From Chondrilla cf. caribensis (Eukaryota > Porifera > Demospongiae > Chondrillida > Chondrillidae), in NCBI GenBank assembly GCA_964020155.1, contig OZ026562.1:4603580-4641079 (forward strand): a stretch of 37,500 bases of DNA, given 5' to 3'. Under the pieces are notes generated by a model. It had not been told where the DNA came from. It was given only the letters and a program-made list of their open reading frames with translations, and did no database searches. Within the stretch, counting starts at the first letter, position 1; each line of letters opens with the position of its first letter. The position numbers were made by a program, and so were the translations under genes. Positions 1-11,800 of this stretch are shown piece after piece.

Positions 1-20
1 TCCACACTACATGTTCATAC

Positions 21-322
21 ATTGTGGAATATGCTGGTTCCTCGAGGCTGTGAGGTAGTTCCGTCCACTGACGTTGGACCAGGTGAAACTCGCGGGTAAA
101 TCCTCCACATTGATGTATTCGTGGGGACGGGGCTGCGTCACGTGCTCGCCACTGGGAAATTCGGCTGTTAACAAAAGAATCGGTTATAAAATTTCAATGG
201 ACAAGATAACTGCATTAATAAACCATGCGATTCGTACTTTTAGAAGTCCTGCATGGTTTAAAAGACCTTTCCTTCGCCAGTGCGACCAGCACTAAGGCAG
301 AAACGAACAACAACGCTTTCAT
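21..322 (-). CDS. CTSZ: Cathepsin Z (cathepsin X) precursor, N-terminal part only
   Basis: Lysosomal papain-family cysteine carboxypeptidase; only the signal peptide, short propeptide and start of the mature enzyme lie in the window. Exon 1 (322-238) starts at an ATG followed by a hydrophobic signal peptide (MKALLFVSALVLVALA) and the propeptide motif SFKPC. The lone propeptide cysteine corresponds to the one that, in known cathepsin Z, bonds to the catalytic cysteine. Exon 2 (164-21) encodes PRPHEYINVEDLP and RNQHIPQ, diagnostic of cathepsin Z just before the active-site QYCGSCWAH segment. That segment would follow in exon 3 beyond the left edge, because exon 2 ends in phase 1 at a GTATGA donor. 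Both junctions agree in phase. The integrin-binding RGD of the mammalian propeptide is not seen. Identity is strong; the 3' part is cut off by the window. Confidence 0.9.
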
Positions 323-898
323 CTTTAGACGGCTGAGAGGTCACGAGAAGAAAACTGAACTCGTGACTATTGCGTGGGAAGATGACTGGCTAAGCGAGAC
401 CAATCTGTAGACCGTGGCGGGCAACCGTGCAAAATTAAAATGAAGTATTATTTTACATTCTGTGAAAAAACTATAAAACACTGCGGAAAGGATACCTTCT
501 AGGTGTGGAGTGCTCAAATTGTGCTTACAACCGAACTATGCAGACGCTTTCTTCAGTTAGGTGTAGACTGGGTTATATTTCCATGAGGCTAGATATTTTC
601 ATTACTTCCTTGTATCGAAAGTGGTACCAGTTTGTGTTGAACCACCCAACTGAGGTCACCCGCAAAGGTGTCTGTACTTTGAACGGGTTTGCTATGCTTC
701 GGCTTCTCGTATGCCGTTTGCGGGTCAACTCTAATCACCGCTGAAGGGTAACCGACGGACGGACAAGCTGGCTATGATGTAATGTCTACGAGTAAATTTG
801 GTGATAGAAACTCAATCCATTGCTTTAGTTGTTCATGAGTGAGAGTGTCATTTCGTGGAATTTTCATCTTCTAGCATGACATTGTACAATATCCAAGA

Positions 899-971
<73 letters not shown>

Positions 972-978
972 AACACAC

Positions 979-1047
<69 letters not shown>
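899..1047. repeat. (CA)n microsatellite
   Basis: About 150 bp of CA dinucleotides with a few interruptions (AAACACAAACAC and a CG at about 980). It faces a (GT)n array of similar length 112 bp downstream. Long ORFs in both strands here are artefacts of a stop-free dinucleotide. Confidence 0.98.
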
Positions 1048-1048
<1 letters not shown>

Positions 1049-1157
1049 CATAGCAGTATTCCCTCTGTGTGCATGTGCATGTGTGTGCGTACATACATGC
1101 ATAATATTATTATGTATGCCCACTGAGTTGATCTATGGAGCCTATACAGAGCAGTCA

Positions 1158-1358
<201 letters not shown>

Positions 1359-1473
1359 TGTGACGCATAGGTTGTATTGAGTATGATTTTCATGTGGTAA
1401 ACGTTAAGCCATAAAAGTGCTCGGCCGGAGTACGCGATATCGATCGCCACTAGATTGGGTGAGACACTTACAG

Positions 1474-2396
1474 ATGAAGATGAGGACTGTTCTTCTAATA
1501 GCTCTAGTTTCTATCGTTTGTACGGGTGAGTTCGTCAGAATTATTTGTGTCTTGCTGCGAAGCTGTGTATGTGTCCTGTTCTTATGTTTTGGCGCATTCG
1601 CCTTGTAGTTTGGCGGTATAGTATTTAACGTGTCTTCGATCTCTCTCTCCCTCTCCAAAATAGAAGCCAACGGACAAGGATGCACCTCTGAAATAAATAT
1701 TGAAATAGTTAATAATAGATCTGTCAGGGCTGACTTCACAGCGCTGCCTCCATCTAACAGTCCCCTAGGGCAAGGCTCCAAGCTCTCCTGTGGATGCGAG
1801 ACTAAAGTAAACAAGAGACGCGCATTGTGGACGGACCCCAATGAACTGATATTATCAACTAAGACTCGGCCTGCTTCTAGGGATAGTTTCAGAAATGGAA
1901 ATGTCAGTAAAACTGTACTTACAATTCGAAACTCCTTCAGCTGCTACCATGCTGGTGTGTACACTTGTAGAATTGGTACCAGCTCAAGTCGAATTCTGGT
2001 AACTCCGAGTGGTGAGTTATATTAGCCTGTACCTGTGCACCCTCCACCACAAACTACCCACCCATGTACACACTAGTACCTCTACATCGCACACAGGTGA
2101 GGACTGTTCTCCTAAGAATGTGAGCATAACAGCTGTGCCTTCTGGACCTGTTGCCAAGGGAACTGAAATAACATTCACCTGTTCAGCTGCCAACCCAACG
2201 AATACATCATTAAGATACAGTTGGTCTGCTAATGGTGAGGAGTTGCTGGGAGAGAATGGGACCTCTGTTGTTGTGCCAGTCAAAGAGAACACCTCGATTA
2301 CCTGCACGGTCAGTAACGATGTTGGCAACTCGTCAGCCACCGCAAGCATCACTGTAGCAGGTATGGCCAACACTCAGCCACCAGCACAGCTACAGG

Positions 2397-2471
<75 letters not shown>

Positions 2472-3248
2472 TTCACACACACATTCACACACACATTCAC
2501 ACACATGCCATGCATTAGAGCCATCTTAGCACATGCCTTCATCAGATATGCATGCATATGGTGAGACCTTTGCCTGTTGTTGTGTGAGTGGGTTTCCTCC
2601 ATTTGACCTCTAGAACTACCCAGAGATTTTCAGTTGTGTGCAATATCACTAATGACCTACCTGGATATCTCTTATCACTAATGTTGGTAGTGTTATCAGC
2701 CAACCAGTCTCCACACATTGACATACACACATTAGTCTGTAGTCAGTAGACACTGGAGTGTGCACATCAGTGTGTGGGGTGAATACTGTCTTGGTGGATA
2801 TTATGCTAGGAATGCAGCCCCTCAAGTGCCCAAAGCCTGTTTTGACAGTGTTAATGGTTGTGTACTCCTAGGATCAAAACTTCCCACCAGAACCCCCTCA
2901 AGTGCTGTGTACAGCTGTTTACTAGCCTCTCAGTTTGAAGGACTTGACGGACTACCAGTGTCTTCCTATTCCAATTGGAAAATTGAAATGGAAACATATC
3001 TCAAGTGGTCCCTCCCCTCAGTTGGTCCCTCCCCCTCCCCTCAGGTGGTCCCTCCCCCTCCCCTCAGGTTGTCCTACTGCTCTGCTCTTCCTACCAGGTC
3101 GTCTCAGGTCCCCAATTGATTCTTTCCTGCTATTTAGTAATTGACATTCTCCAGTCAATTCAACCATCGTCTCAACCTTGGTTCCCCATCAATAGTTACA
3201 GCAAGTGTTGAACTGTTATCACGACAGGATTAGTGTTAGATCAAATGG

Positions 3249-3294
<46 letters not shown>

Positions 3295-6068
3295 ACTTGG
3301 TTGTGTGGGTGTACGTGGGTGTGTGCATATGTAGTATGTATCAGGTGTAACGAATGCTCATTTCCGAGGTGTCATGTGCCAACCATAGGATATCCGTGTA
3401 TGGCTTCCTATGGTCTACTGTATGCATAATTATGACATTCGCACCAGAACTGCCAGACCTGGTGTATGCAGCACACACGCCAGAACTGCCAGACCTGGTG
3501 TATGCAGCACACACACACACACCAAAACTGCCAGACCTGGTGTATGCAGCACACACACCAGAACTGCCCGACCTGGTGTATGCAGCACACACACACCAGA
3601 ACTGCCAAACCTGGTGTATGCAGCACACACACACACACACACCAGTACTACTGGATCTGATGTCTGGTTTGCAGACATTACATTGATTCTTCCTTTTATT
3701 ATTCATTTTCTCTCTCTTGTACAGCTCACATGACAGCATCAGTGGAGCCAACGCCCACTGCATTCTTATCATCGACATCTCAACCTGCTTCTCCATCCGA
3801 TGTGGACCATTCCTCGCCAACCACAAGTGATACAAGTAGTGTGTCTCCTGAGTACACCTCAGTGAAGACAACTGTCATTGAATCCTCAAAACTAGTGGTT
3901 TCATCTGCTCAAGCTCCTTCAGGTGTGGCTGCTACATCTCGTGATACAAGTCCACAGCCATCTGTTTCGGAGGGAACCACGGTGTCTGGGGATTCACCAT
4001 CTGTTTCCATGGAAACTTCTATTGACATTCAATATACGAAAGCAATAACGGGAACGGCAGTTTCTACCTCAACATCTGTCCCTGGCACCTCACTGTCGGT
4101 CCACACCCCATCCTTGTTGATGTCCTCTTCCTCAGCACTCCTCACCTCACCAATGTCAATCTCCAGCTCATTGACGTTGGTCTCCACCCCCTCACCATCA
4201 ATTCCCACCCCCTCACTATTAGTCTCCACCCCTTCACTGTCAGTCTCCACTTCCTCACCAGTCACCAACCCCTCACCATCAGTCCCCACCCCCACACAAT
4301 CAGTCACCACCCCCTCACCATCAGTCACCACCCCCTCACCATCAGTCCCCACCCCCACACAATCAGTCCCCACCCCCTCACCATCAGTCCCCACCCCCTC
4401 ACCATCAGTCACCACCCCCACACAATCAGTCACCACCCCCTCACCTTCAGTCCCCACCCCCTCACCATCAGTCCCCACCCCCACACAATCAGTCACCACC
4501 CCCTCACCATCAGTCACCACCCCCACACAATCAGTCCCCACCCCCTCACCTTCAGTCCCCACCCCCTCACCATCATCCTCACCTCCACCAGTAGTTCAAG
4601 AGCCAAATTCCTCATTCGTTGGTGACAAAGTGTCCATTGAAGTGACCTGGTCTGTTGTTGAGGGAGCAGAGAACATTACTGTAGGGTATACCTGGACCAG
4701 CCTGTGGACCTCCAGGTCAAGGAGACAAGAACCCAACTACGAGGAAGTGACCCTCGGCCCCCGGAACACCAGCTACACTGTAGAAGATGCAGAGGGATAC
4801 TCAGAGTACTGCTTCACCATCACTGCCAACTACGCCAATGGTGTCTCCAGCCCAGCTGGGGAGCAGTGTGTGAATACACCTACCACAAGTGAGATGAACT
4901 GGCTGTGAATGAGTTCAAGTGATGATTACATTCCTGTTTTATATTCTCAGCGCCTTCAGCTCCAGTTGGTGTGGAGTTCCCTGACACCAGGTCAACATCA
5001 TTTGTTGTGAAGTGGGCGGTGCCAGAGAGACCGAATGGAGTGATCACATGGTTCAAGGTGAGGGTAGTCATGGCAACAGACCCATTGTGTCAGATTGGCA
5101 ACCTGTAACTTGAACCATCAAACATTTTGTGTGTGTTTGCAGGTTTTCTACAACGAAACAGATGCTACACACACACTGAATGTGACATATGACATGTACG
5201 AATCAAATGGCAAACAAGTTACAATTGATGGATTAAGTGCCAGCACGAGATACCTGGTCGGAGTCGTGGCAGTGAACAGTGCTGGAGAGGGGCCAATGAC
5301 TGGACCTGAAGCCGTATTCACAAAGGCTGGACGTGAGCAAACACATGCACCCTCCTACACCCTCCTGCACCCTCCTGCACCCTCCTACACCCTCCTACAC
5401 CCTCCTGCACCCTCCTACACCCTCCTACACACCCCCTGTATTGTTCTTTGCAAGAAATCACTTGTGGAATGATACTATTTAAGTAGTTGGGGATTAATTC
5501 CAATCTTAGAATGCACAGATGTAAATATTACATACTGGAATTTGTTGGAGATCGCAACCCCTGGCGATAGAAATTCTGTTGTCCGTCCCCATAATGATAG
5601 AATTTTCCTTGAAGGAAAATTCTATCAGCAACAAAGTTATCAATTTCACTTTCCCTTTCCTGCAGAGCTGCTCATCGGGACGAACATAATCATTGCCATT
5701 ATTGTTGCCTGCCTCGTTGCAATACTCCTCATTCTCATATGTATTGTGGCTCTGTGTATCATAGTCCTCAAGTGGTGAGTTGTTTCTACCAATAACCTCT
5801 CACTGGAAACGATGTGAAATTATCCAACACTTGTATCAACAGTAAGACCAAGAAGGCAAGGAGGACCTTTGACGCTCGCTGGTGGGTGGAGCCAACGAAC
5901 AAGGAGGAGAGAGTGGGTCTGGAAGAATTGGAGTCGCAGAGAAATGGAAAGTCTGATTCCTCACAAAATGTTGAAGCTGGAATGGGATCCAAGGAGGACA
6001 TCCAGCAACCTACCGCGACCACGACTAGCTTCTTTGTACAGATGAAGGATCAACAGTCGTCACCATAG
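1474..6068 (+). CDS. Receptor-like type I membrane protein: 2 Ig, Ser/Thr/Pro stalk, 2 FN3, TM, short tail
   Basis: Eight exons with consistent phases: 1474-1525, 1664-2011, 2097-2360, 3725-4888, 4951-5057, 5143-5332, 5666-5774, 5843-6068, giving about 819 aa. Order: signal peptide (MKMRTVLLIALVSIVC); Ig-like domain (about 40-130, CG then YTCRIG); second Ig-like domain (about 135-222, FTC, YSW, TCTVSNDVG); a Ser/Thr/Pro stalk (about 223-510) with repeated TPSPSVPT units; an FN3-like domain (about 515-607); a second FN3 domain (about 610-705, split over exons 5-6, ending YLVGVVAVNSAGEGP); a membrane helix (exon 7, about 27 aliphatic residues); and a 75-residue charged tail starting CKTKKARR. 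No kinase, phosphatase or ITIM is seen. Exons 1-4 and 6 end in phase 1, typical of shuffled extracellular modules. The role is probably adhesion or ligand recognition at the cell surface (inference); no named orthologue is recognised. An extra exon in the 1.36-kb intron 3 cannot be excluded. Confidence 0.85.
2361..3724 (+). other. Intron 3 of the Ig/FN3 receptor gene, repeat-rich
   Basis: Runs from the GTATGG donor to the TTGTACAG acceptor. It holds a CA/CG-rich microsatellite (2398-2505), a short CCCTCCCCCTC repeat (about 3005-3070), a (GT)n tract (3250-3292) and a 36-bp minisatellite (about 3440-3645). A stop-free stretch at 2760-3119 has no domain-like features and I did not call it an exon. 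Confidence 0.7.
3440..3645. repeat. Minisatellite, unit about 36 bp, 6 copies
   Basis: Repeats of CCAGACCTGGTGTATGCAGC joined by a variable number of CA dinucleotides (3 to 8). It is a hybrid of a unique core and an embedded microsatellite, inside intron 3 of the receptor gene. Confidence 0.9.
4257..4590 (+). repeat. Coding minisatellite of the Ser/Thr/Pro stalk
   Basis: Tandem units of 24 bp or multiples (CCCTCACCATCAGTCCCCAC and variants) translate as TPSPSVPT, TPSPSVTT and TPTQSVPT octads. The composition suggests dense O-glycosylation and an extended stalk between the Ig and FN3 modules. The region contains no cysteine. Confidence 0.9.
5340..5435. repeat. Short tandem repeat ACCCTCCTRC in receptor intron 6
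   Basis: About nine copies of a decamer (CACCCTCCTA or CACCCTCCTG), starting within about 15 bp of the exon 6 donor (GTGAGC at 5333). The rest of the intron to 5665 shows no other feature. Confidence 0.85.
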
Positions 6069-6549
6069 CAACTATATGAGCATAGCAGTTATCACTATGG
6101 CAATCAGAGTCATCTCTGTAGTAACTGCCATTTTACAATAGCAAGAATAATTCATAAAACATGTGTTTGTGGTTTTCAGTTTTGATGCTTACACTAATTA
6201 GCAAAACATTATACTGTTTGTATGTGGCTTCGTTTAATTAATGCTCTAATTGCATTTAATCACGCATGAATTGTCAACAGAGTACCACCTAGCACACATT
6301 GTAGCCACATGGGGTGTAAGCTTGTATGACCTTGTGAACTGCTGTGTAGGTGACCCACAGGTCTCACAGGTGATCACATGATAATCACATGCAGTATATT
6401 GAACTACTTATACCGTGCAGACTCTATATTATAGTACATGTGAGTTGCGTTCTTGTTGTAATCCACATTCATTGATGCAATAATTATTATTACTAGAACA
6501 ATATCCATACATGCCACTTTTAATGGCTGTGACATGAGATGATTCACGC
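6069..6549. other. Convergent 3' intergenic region
   Basis: The receptor gene (plus) and PPWD1 (minus) end 481 bp apart and point at each other, so this holds both 3' untranslated regions. On the minus strand there is an ATTAAA close after the PPWD1 stop, a possible poly(A) signal. No gene or repeat is recognised. Confidence 0.5.
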
Positions 6550-8678
6550 CTATTCATACTTGAGAACAGTGTTGATTATCTTAATGTCCTCGAACGGTCG
6601 GTCTTCTTTATCTGTTTTCGCTTTGCTGATCTTCTCACAAACATCCATACCTTTCACCACACGACCAAATACGGTATGTTTGTTGTCCAACCAGGGCTAA
6701 CAAGGAGGAGTTGGGATTACAACTAGTTACCATGGTTACCATAGACAACTCCCACTACAAATTTAGTATGACAATCTTACATCCTTTGATACCTGACATA
6801 CAGACACACCACACCACACCACACCATACCATACCATACCATTGAAAACTGCAATGCTGTGATCAGCTTGAAGAACATTGGATTACCAAGGTCCTACTGT
6901 CAAAAGTGTTGGATTATCAAGGTCCTACTGTTGAGAGTGTTGGATTATCAAGGTCCTACTGTCAAAAGTGTTGGATTATCAAGGTCCTACTGTTGAGAGT
7001 GTTGGATTATCAAGGTCCTACTGTCAAAAGTGTTGGATTATCAAGGTTCTACTGTCAAAAGTGTTGGATTATCAAGGTCCTACTGTTGAAAGTGTTGGAT
7101 TACCATGGTCCTACTGTCAAAAGTGTTGGATTATCAAGGTCCTACTGTTGAAAGTGTTGGATTATCAAGGTCCTACTGTTGAAAGTATTGGATTATCAAG
7201 GTCCTACTGTTGAAAGTGTTGGATTACCATGGTCCTACTGTTGATGTGTTGGATTATCAAAGTTCCACTGTCAAGAGTGTTGGATTACCATGGGGTCCTA
7301 CTGTACCAACAGTTATCACAACATATGCATGCACACATGATATACTGCCGTGGAAAAAGACAACACCCACTTACTGTAGGTACAACAGTTATGAAAAACT
7401 GCGACCCATTGGTGTTGGGGCCAGCATTGGCCATGCTGACTGTGAACGCACGATCGTGTTTCAAGGTGGGGTGGAATTCATCCTCAAACTCCCCACCCCA
7501 TATCGACTCCCCTCCACTGCCTGTTCCTGCAGTAGCAACACAATACAAGCATGAGAGAGAACAGCAGGTGTGTGTTGCTATGGTAACAGCATACCAGTAG
7601 GATCTCCAGTCTGTATCATAAAGCTCTTGATAACGCGATGAAATATGTGCCCATCGTAGTACCCCTCCTTGCAGTGGACGCAGAAATTCTCTACTGATTT
7701 TGGACATCTTTAGCAGGAAGAAAGATGTAGCGAGATCTTGGAAGATTCTACAGCTGTGTACTAGCAAGTGTGAAGTGTGTGCACACAACCATATGTGTAA
7801 CCACCTGTACACACACATGTACACAAACACACACACACACATGCACACACATGCATACACATGCACACACACACGCGCACACACACACGCACACACACAC
7901 ACATGCACACACACACGCACGCACACACACACATGCACCACACACACACACACACACACACATACACCACACACACACATGCACACACACACACACATAC
8001 ACCACACACACCTATCAGGAAAGAGGTTCATATGAATGTCACCCATCGTAGTGTGGAGCACCACCTGGTCAGTGACAGCCGATCTTCCCTCTGATTCGCC
8101 AGCTGCTAGCTGCTCCTCTTTAGAGGGCTTCTCATTGAACACATCTCTCTCTCCATCACCACTAAGTGGCATGAAAGGCAAGGTGTAAGTGTGTACAGCA
8201 CATACAATACGTGTTGAGAACAATCGACATTTTAGGATTTCATGTTCGCTAATTTCAAACACTGAATATATCAATAAGCAAAACATCACATTAAAGCAAT
8301 CATCTAACCACACCACTCATCCCACCCACCTCTCACACCACTCATCCCGCCCACCTCTCACACCACTCATCCCGCCCACCTCTCACACCACTCATCCCGC
8401 CCACCTCTCACACCACTCATCCCGCCTACCTCTCACACCACTCATCCCGCCTACCTCTCACACCACTCATCCCGCCCACCTCTCACACCACTCCTCCCGC
8501 CCACCTCTTGTTCTCGTCTGGTTCCCTCCTGGTGAAGAGATAAAACCTGTTCTTCTTGTAGGCGGTAGCAAACAGAGTTGGGTCGTCACTTGACTTCAGT
8601 AAAGTTGGATTATCTGAAACCTCCATCTCCTAAAGTAATCAAAGATGTACAGTACATAATATATACATAGAAGACAGT

Positions 8679-8764
<86 letters not shown>

Positions 8765-8812
8765 TCTGTATGCATACATGCTTAGGCTTAGACTGAACAT
8801 TAAACATGACAT

Positions 8813-8870
<58 letters not shown>

Positions 8871-11800
8871 AGCTCTCACCAGTGTCAGGGGGTTCTTGGA
8901 GGCTCCTGCCTTGCCTTGGAAGAGGGACAGTGAGAGAAACCTCACACTTTCTTCTCTGCCGATCACTCGAACACACTGGTTAGTGGTCAAGTTGACAACT
9001 AATAGCAAAAAGGTGAGATATAACAACAATTGTCATTGATACTAGAGAGGTTGAATTAATCAAGCACATTAAAAATCAATACCTTTAATTCCTATAAGAG
9101 TTGAATAGAGGATGAAGTGGCCGCTCTCATCAAAGACTACACAGAGAACAATGCTGACTCATCACAATCAGTTCAAAATGATAGAATTGGTAGCATGACA
9201 TCATTGAGGGGGTAGTCTTGCAGGGCCAGACCAGTATCACCTACTTGCACTGCTGAAGCCATAGGAATCTGTTTTCTCAATGTCTCGCTCCATCGCCAAG
9301 CGCCGCCCGAACTCCATGTTCGATATCAAAGGATTTAACTGATAAGTAATTGAAAATTACCAGTTATAATATTTTATCAGAAGATTATCAATTTGTACAA
9401 GTGAACCTATCCCGTACACATTGTACAAGTGAACCTATCCCATACACATTGTACAAGTGAACCTATCCCGTACACATTGTACAAGTGAACCTATCCCGTA
9501 CACATTGTACAAGTGAACCTATCCTGTACACATTGTACAAGTGAACCTATCCCGTACACATTGTACACTGAACCTATCCCGTACACATTGTACAAGTGAA
9601 CCTATCCCGTACACATTGTACACTGAACCTATCCCGAACACATTGTACACGTGAACCTATCCCGTACACATTGTACAAGTGAACCTATCCCGTACACATT
9701 GTACAAGTGAACCTATCCCGTACACATTGTACACTGAACCTATCCCGTACACATTGTACACTGAACCTATCCCGTACACATTGTACACTGAACCTATCCC
9801 GTACACATTGTACACTGAACCTATCCCGTACACATTGTACACTGAACCTATCCCGTACACATTGTACATGTGAACCTATCCCATACACATTGTACACGTG
9901 AACCTATCCCGTACACATTGTACAAGTGAACCTATCCCGTACACATTGTACACGTGAACCTATCCCGTACACATTGTACAAGTGAACCTATCCCGTACAC
10001 ATTGTACAAGTGAACCTATCCCGTACACATTGTACAAGTGAACCTATCCCGTACACATTGTACACTGAACCTATCCCGTACACATTGTACACTGAACCTA
10101 TCCCGTACACATTGTACACGTGAACTCATCCCGTACACATTGTACACTGAACCTATCCCGAACACATTGTACACGTGAACCTATCCCGTACACATTGTAC
10201 AAGTGAACCTATCCCGTACACATTGTACAAGTGAACCTATCCCGTACACATTGTACACTGAACCTATCCCGTACACATTGTACACGTGAACCTATCCCGT
10301 ACACATTGTACACTGAACCTATCCCGTACACATTGTACACTGAACCTATCCCGTACACATTGTACAAGTGAACCTATCCCGTACACATTGTACACTGAAC
10401 CTATCCCGTACACATTGTACACTGAACCTATCCCGTACACATTGTACACTGAACCTATCCCGTACACATTGTACACTGAACCTATCCCATACACATTGTA
10501 CAAGTGAACCTATCCCATACACATTGTACAAGTGAACCTATCCCATACACATTGTACACTGAACCTATCCCGTACACATTGTACAAGTGAACCTATCCCA
10601 TACACATTGTACATGGCCAATTATTCTACACATGTACAACTACTACTCACTGAAAAAACAGAATACACACCCACCAGACTCAGGAGACACACCCACCAGA
10701 CACAGGAGACACACCCACCAAACACATAAGACACACCCACTAAACACAGAGACACACCCACTGTGCCAACCTGCTGTTGCTCTTTATGTATCTCCAATCC
10801 TTCGTCGAACACACTGAAAAGCTTTCCAGTTTTAAACCTGAACACCCTCACCTGCACGGATGGAGTAGGCAAAGCTTCGATGTACACCACTTAGTGCATC
10901 GCCATGTACATGCGCACATGGGTGCTGACAAGTGGGGTACACTGAACACGTAGCCAACCTTGACCCACATACATGACATATATTCACTTTGAACATGCAA
11001 ACATGTGCAAAGGTACATGCATGCGTTAGCACATGTACACACACCTTTCTATCTGTTGACATGGTAACAAACAATTCTCCATCAGGGGAAAATGACAGGC
11101 TACAAGGCCATGTGGAGCACTTGACAAACTCATAGAGGTCTGTTTCCGTCTTGTACTGGAAGCTGACGTTGGTGGGGAACTGGTAGGACCTATCAGGACC
11201 ACCCCAATACTCCACCATGCCCTTCTCGTCAGCTGACACTACAACATCATACCGTGGGTTGTACTGTGTTGAAGAATATTGATAATCAATGAACACATGA
11301 CAGTCATGTGACATCTGGCTGGTGAGGGCACCCATAAATTAGAATAGAACAGAATAAATCTTGGAATTAATTAAGCACAATCATATAAAATGGAATTTCT
11401 CTTCATGATTAACCTCCAAATGGATTATTATGTAAGTTAAAGACACCATTCTGTGTCCCCATTTAGAGCTGTAGTGCATAAAGTGACTTCTCAATTGAGG
11501 ATACCTCTGTAATGAGGACACAAATCAACATCCAGGAGTGTCCAGGAGTGTCCTTGACAGAGAAGAGAGCTGGACAGTGTTACGTGAGCTTTGAACAAAT
11601 CCACAGACGAGGGCAAAACTGGAAGGTTTGAGACACAGTTGTGTTGTCCACGAAACACCCAAGATGAACACAACACACCAATTAAGTCAATTATCAGTGT
11701 TTCCTATATCAATTAAGTCAATTATCAGTGCTTCCTACATCAATTAAGTCAATTATCAGTGCTTCCTATATCAATTAAGTCAATTATCAGTGTTTCCTAT

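Noticed and set aside
2760..3119. Possible exon in receptor intron 3 (119-codon open stretch)
   Set aside because: No domain-like sequence, no convincing flanking splice sites, and exons 3 and 4 already join in phase.
4029..4562. 177-codon antisense ORF opposite the receptor stalk
   Set aside because: A shadow of the 24-bp coding repeat. The plus-strand frame continues into FN3 domains with proper splice sites.
9395..10615. Regular 28-bp repeats resembling a CRISPR array
   Set aside because: The repeats are directly tandem with no unique spacers, and the locus is an animal intron.
11440..11540. Sequence loosely resembling the 12283-12457 MITE (AGGACAC, ACCTCTGTAAT)
   Set aside because: Too short and degenerate to call a copy by eye.
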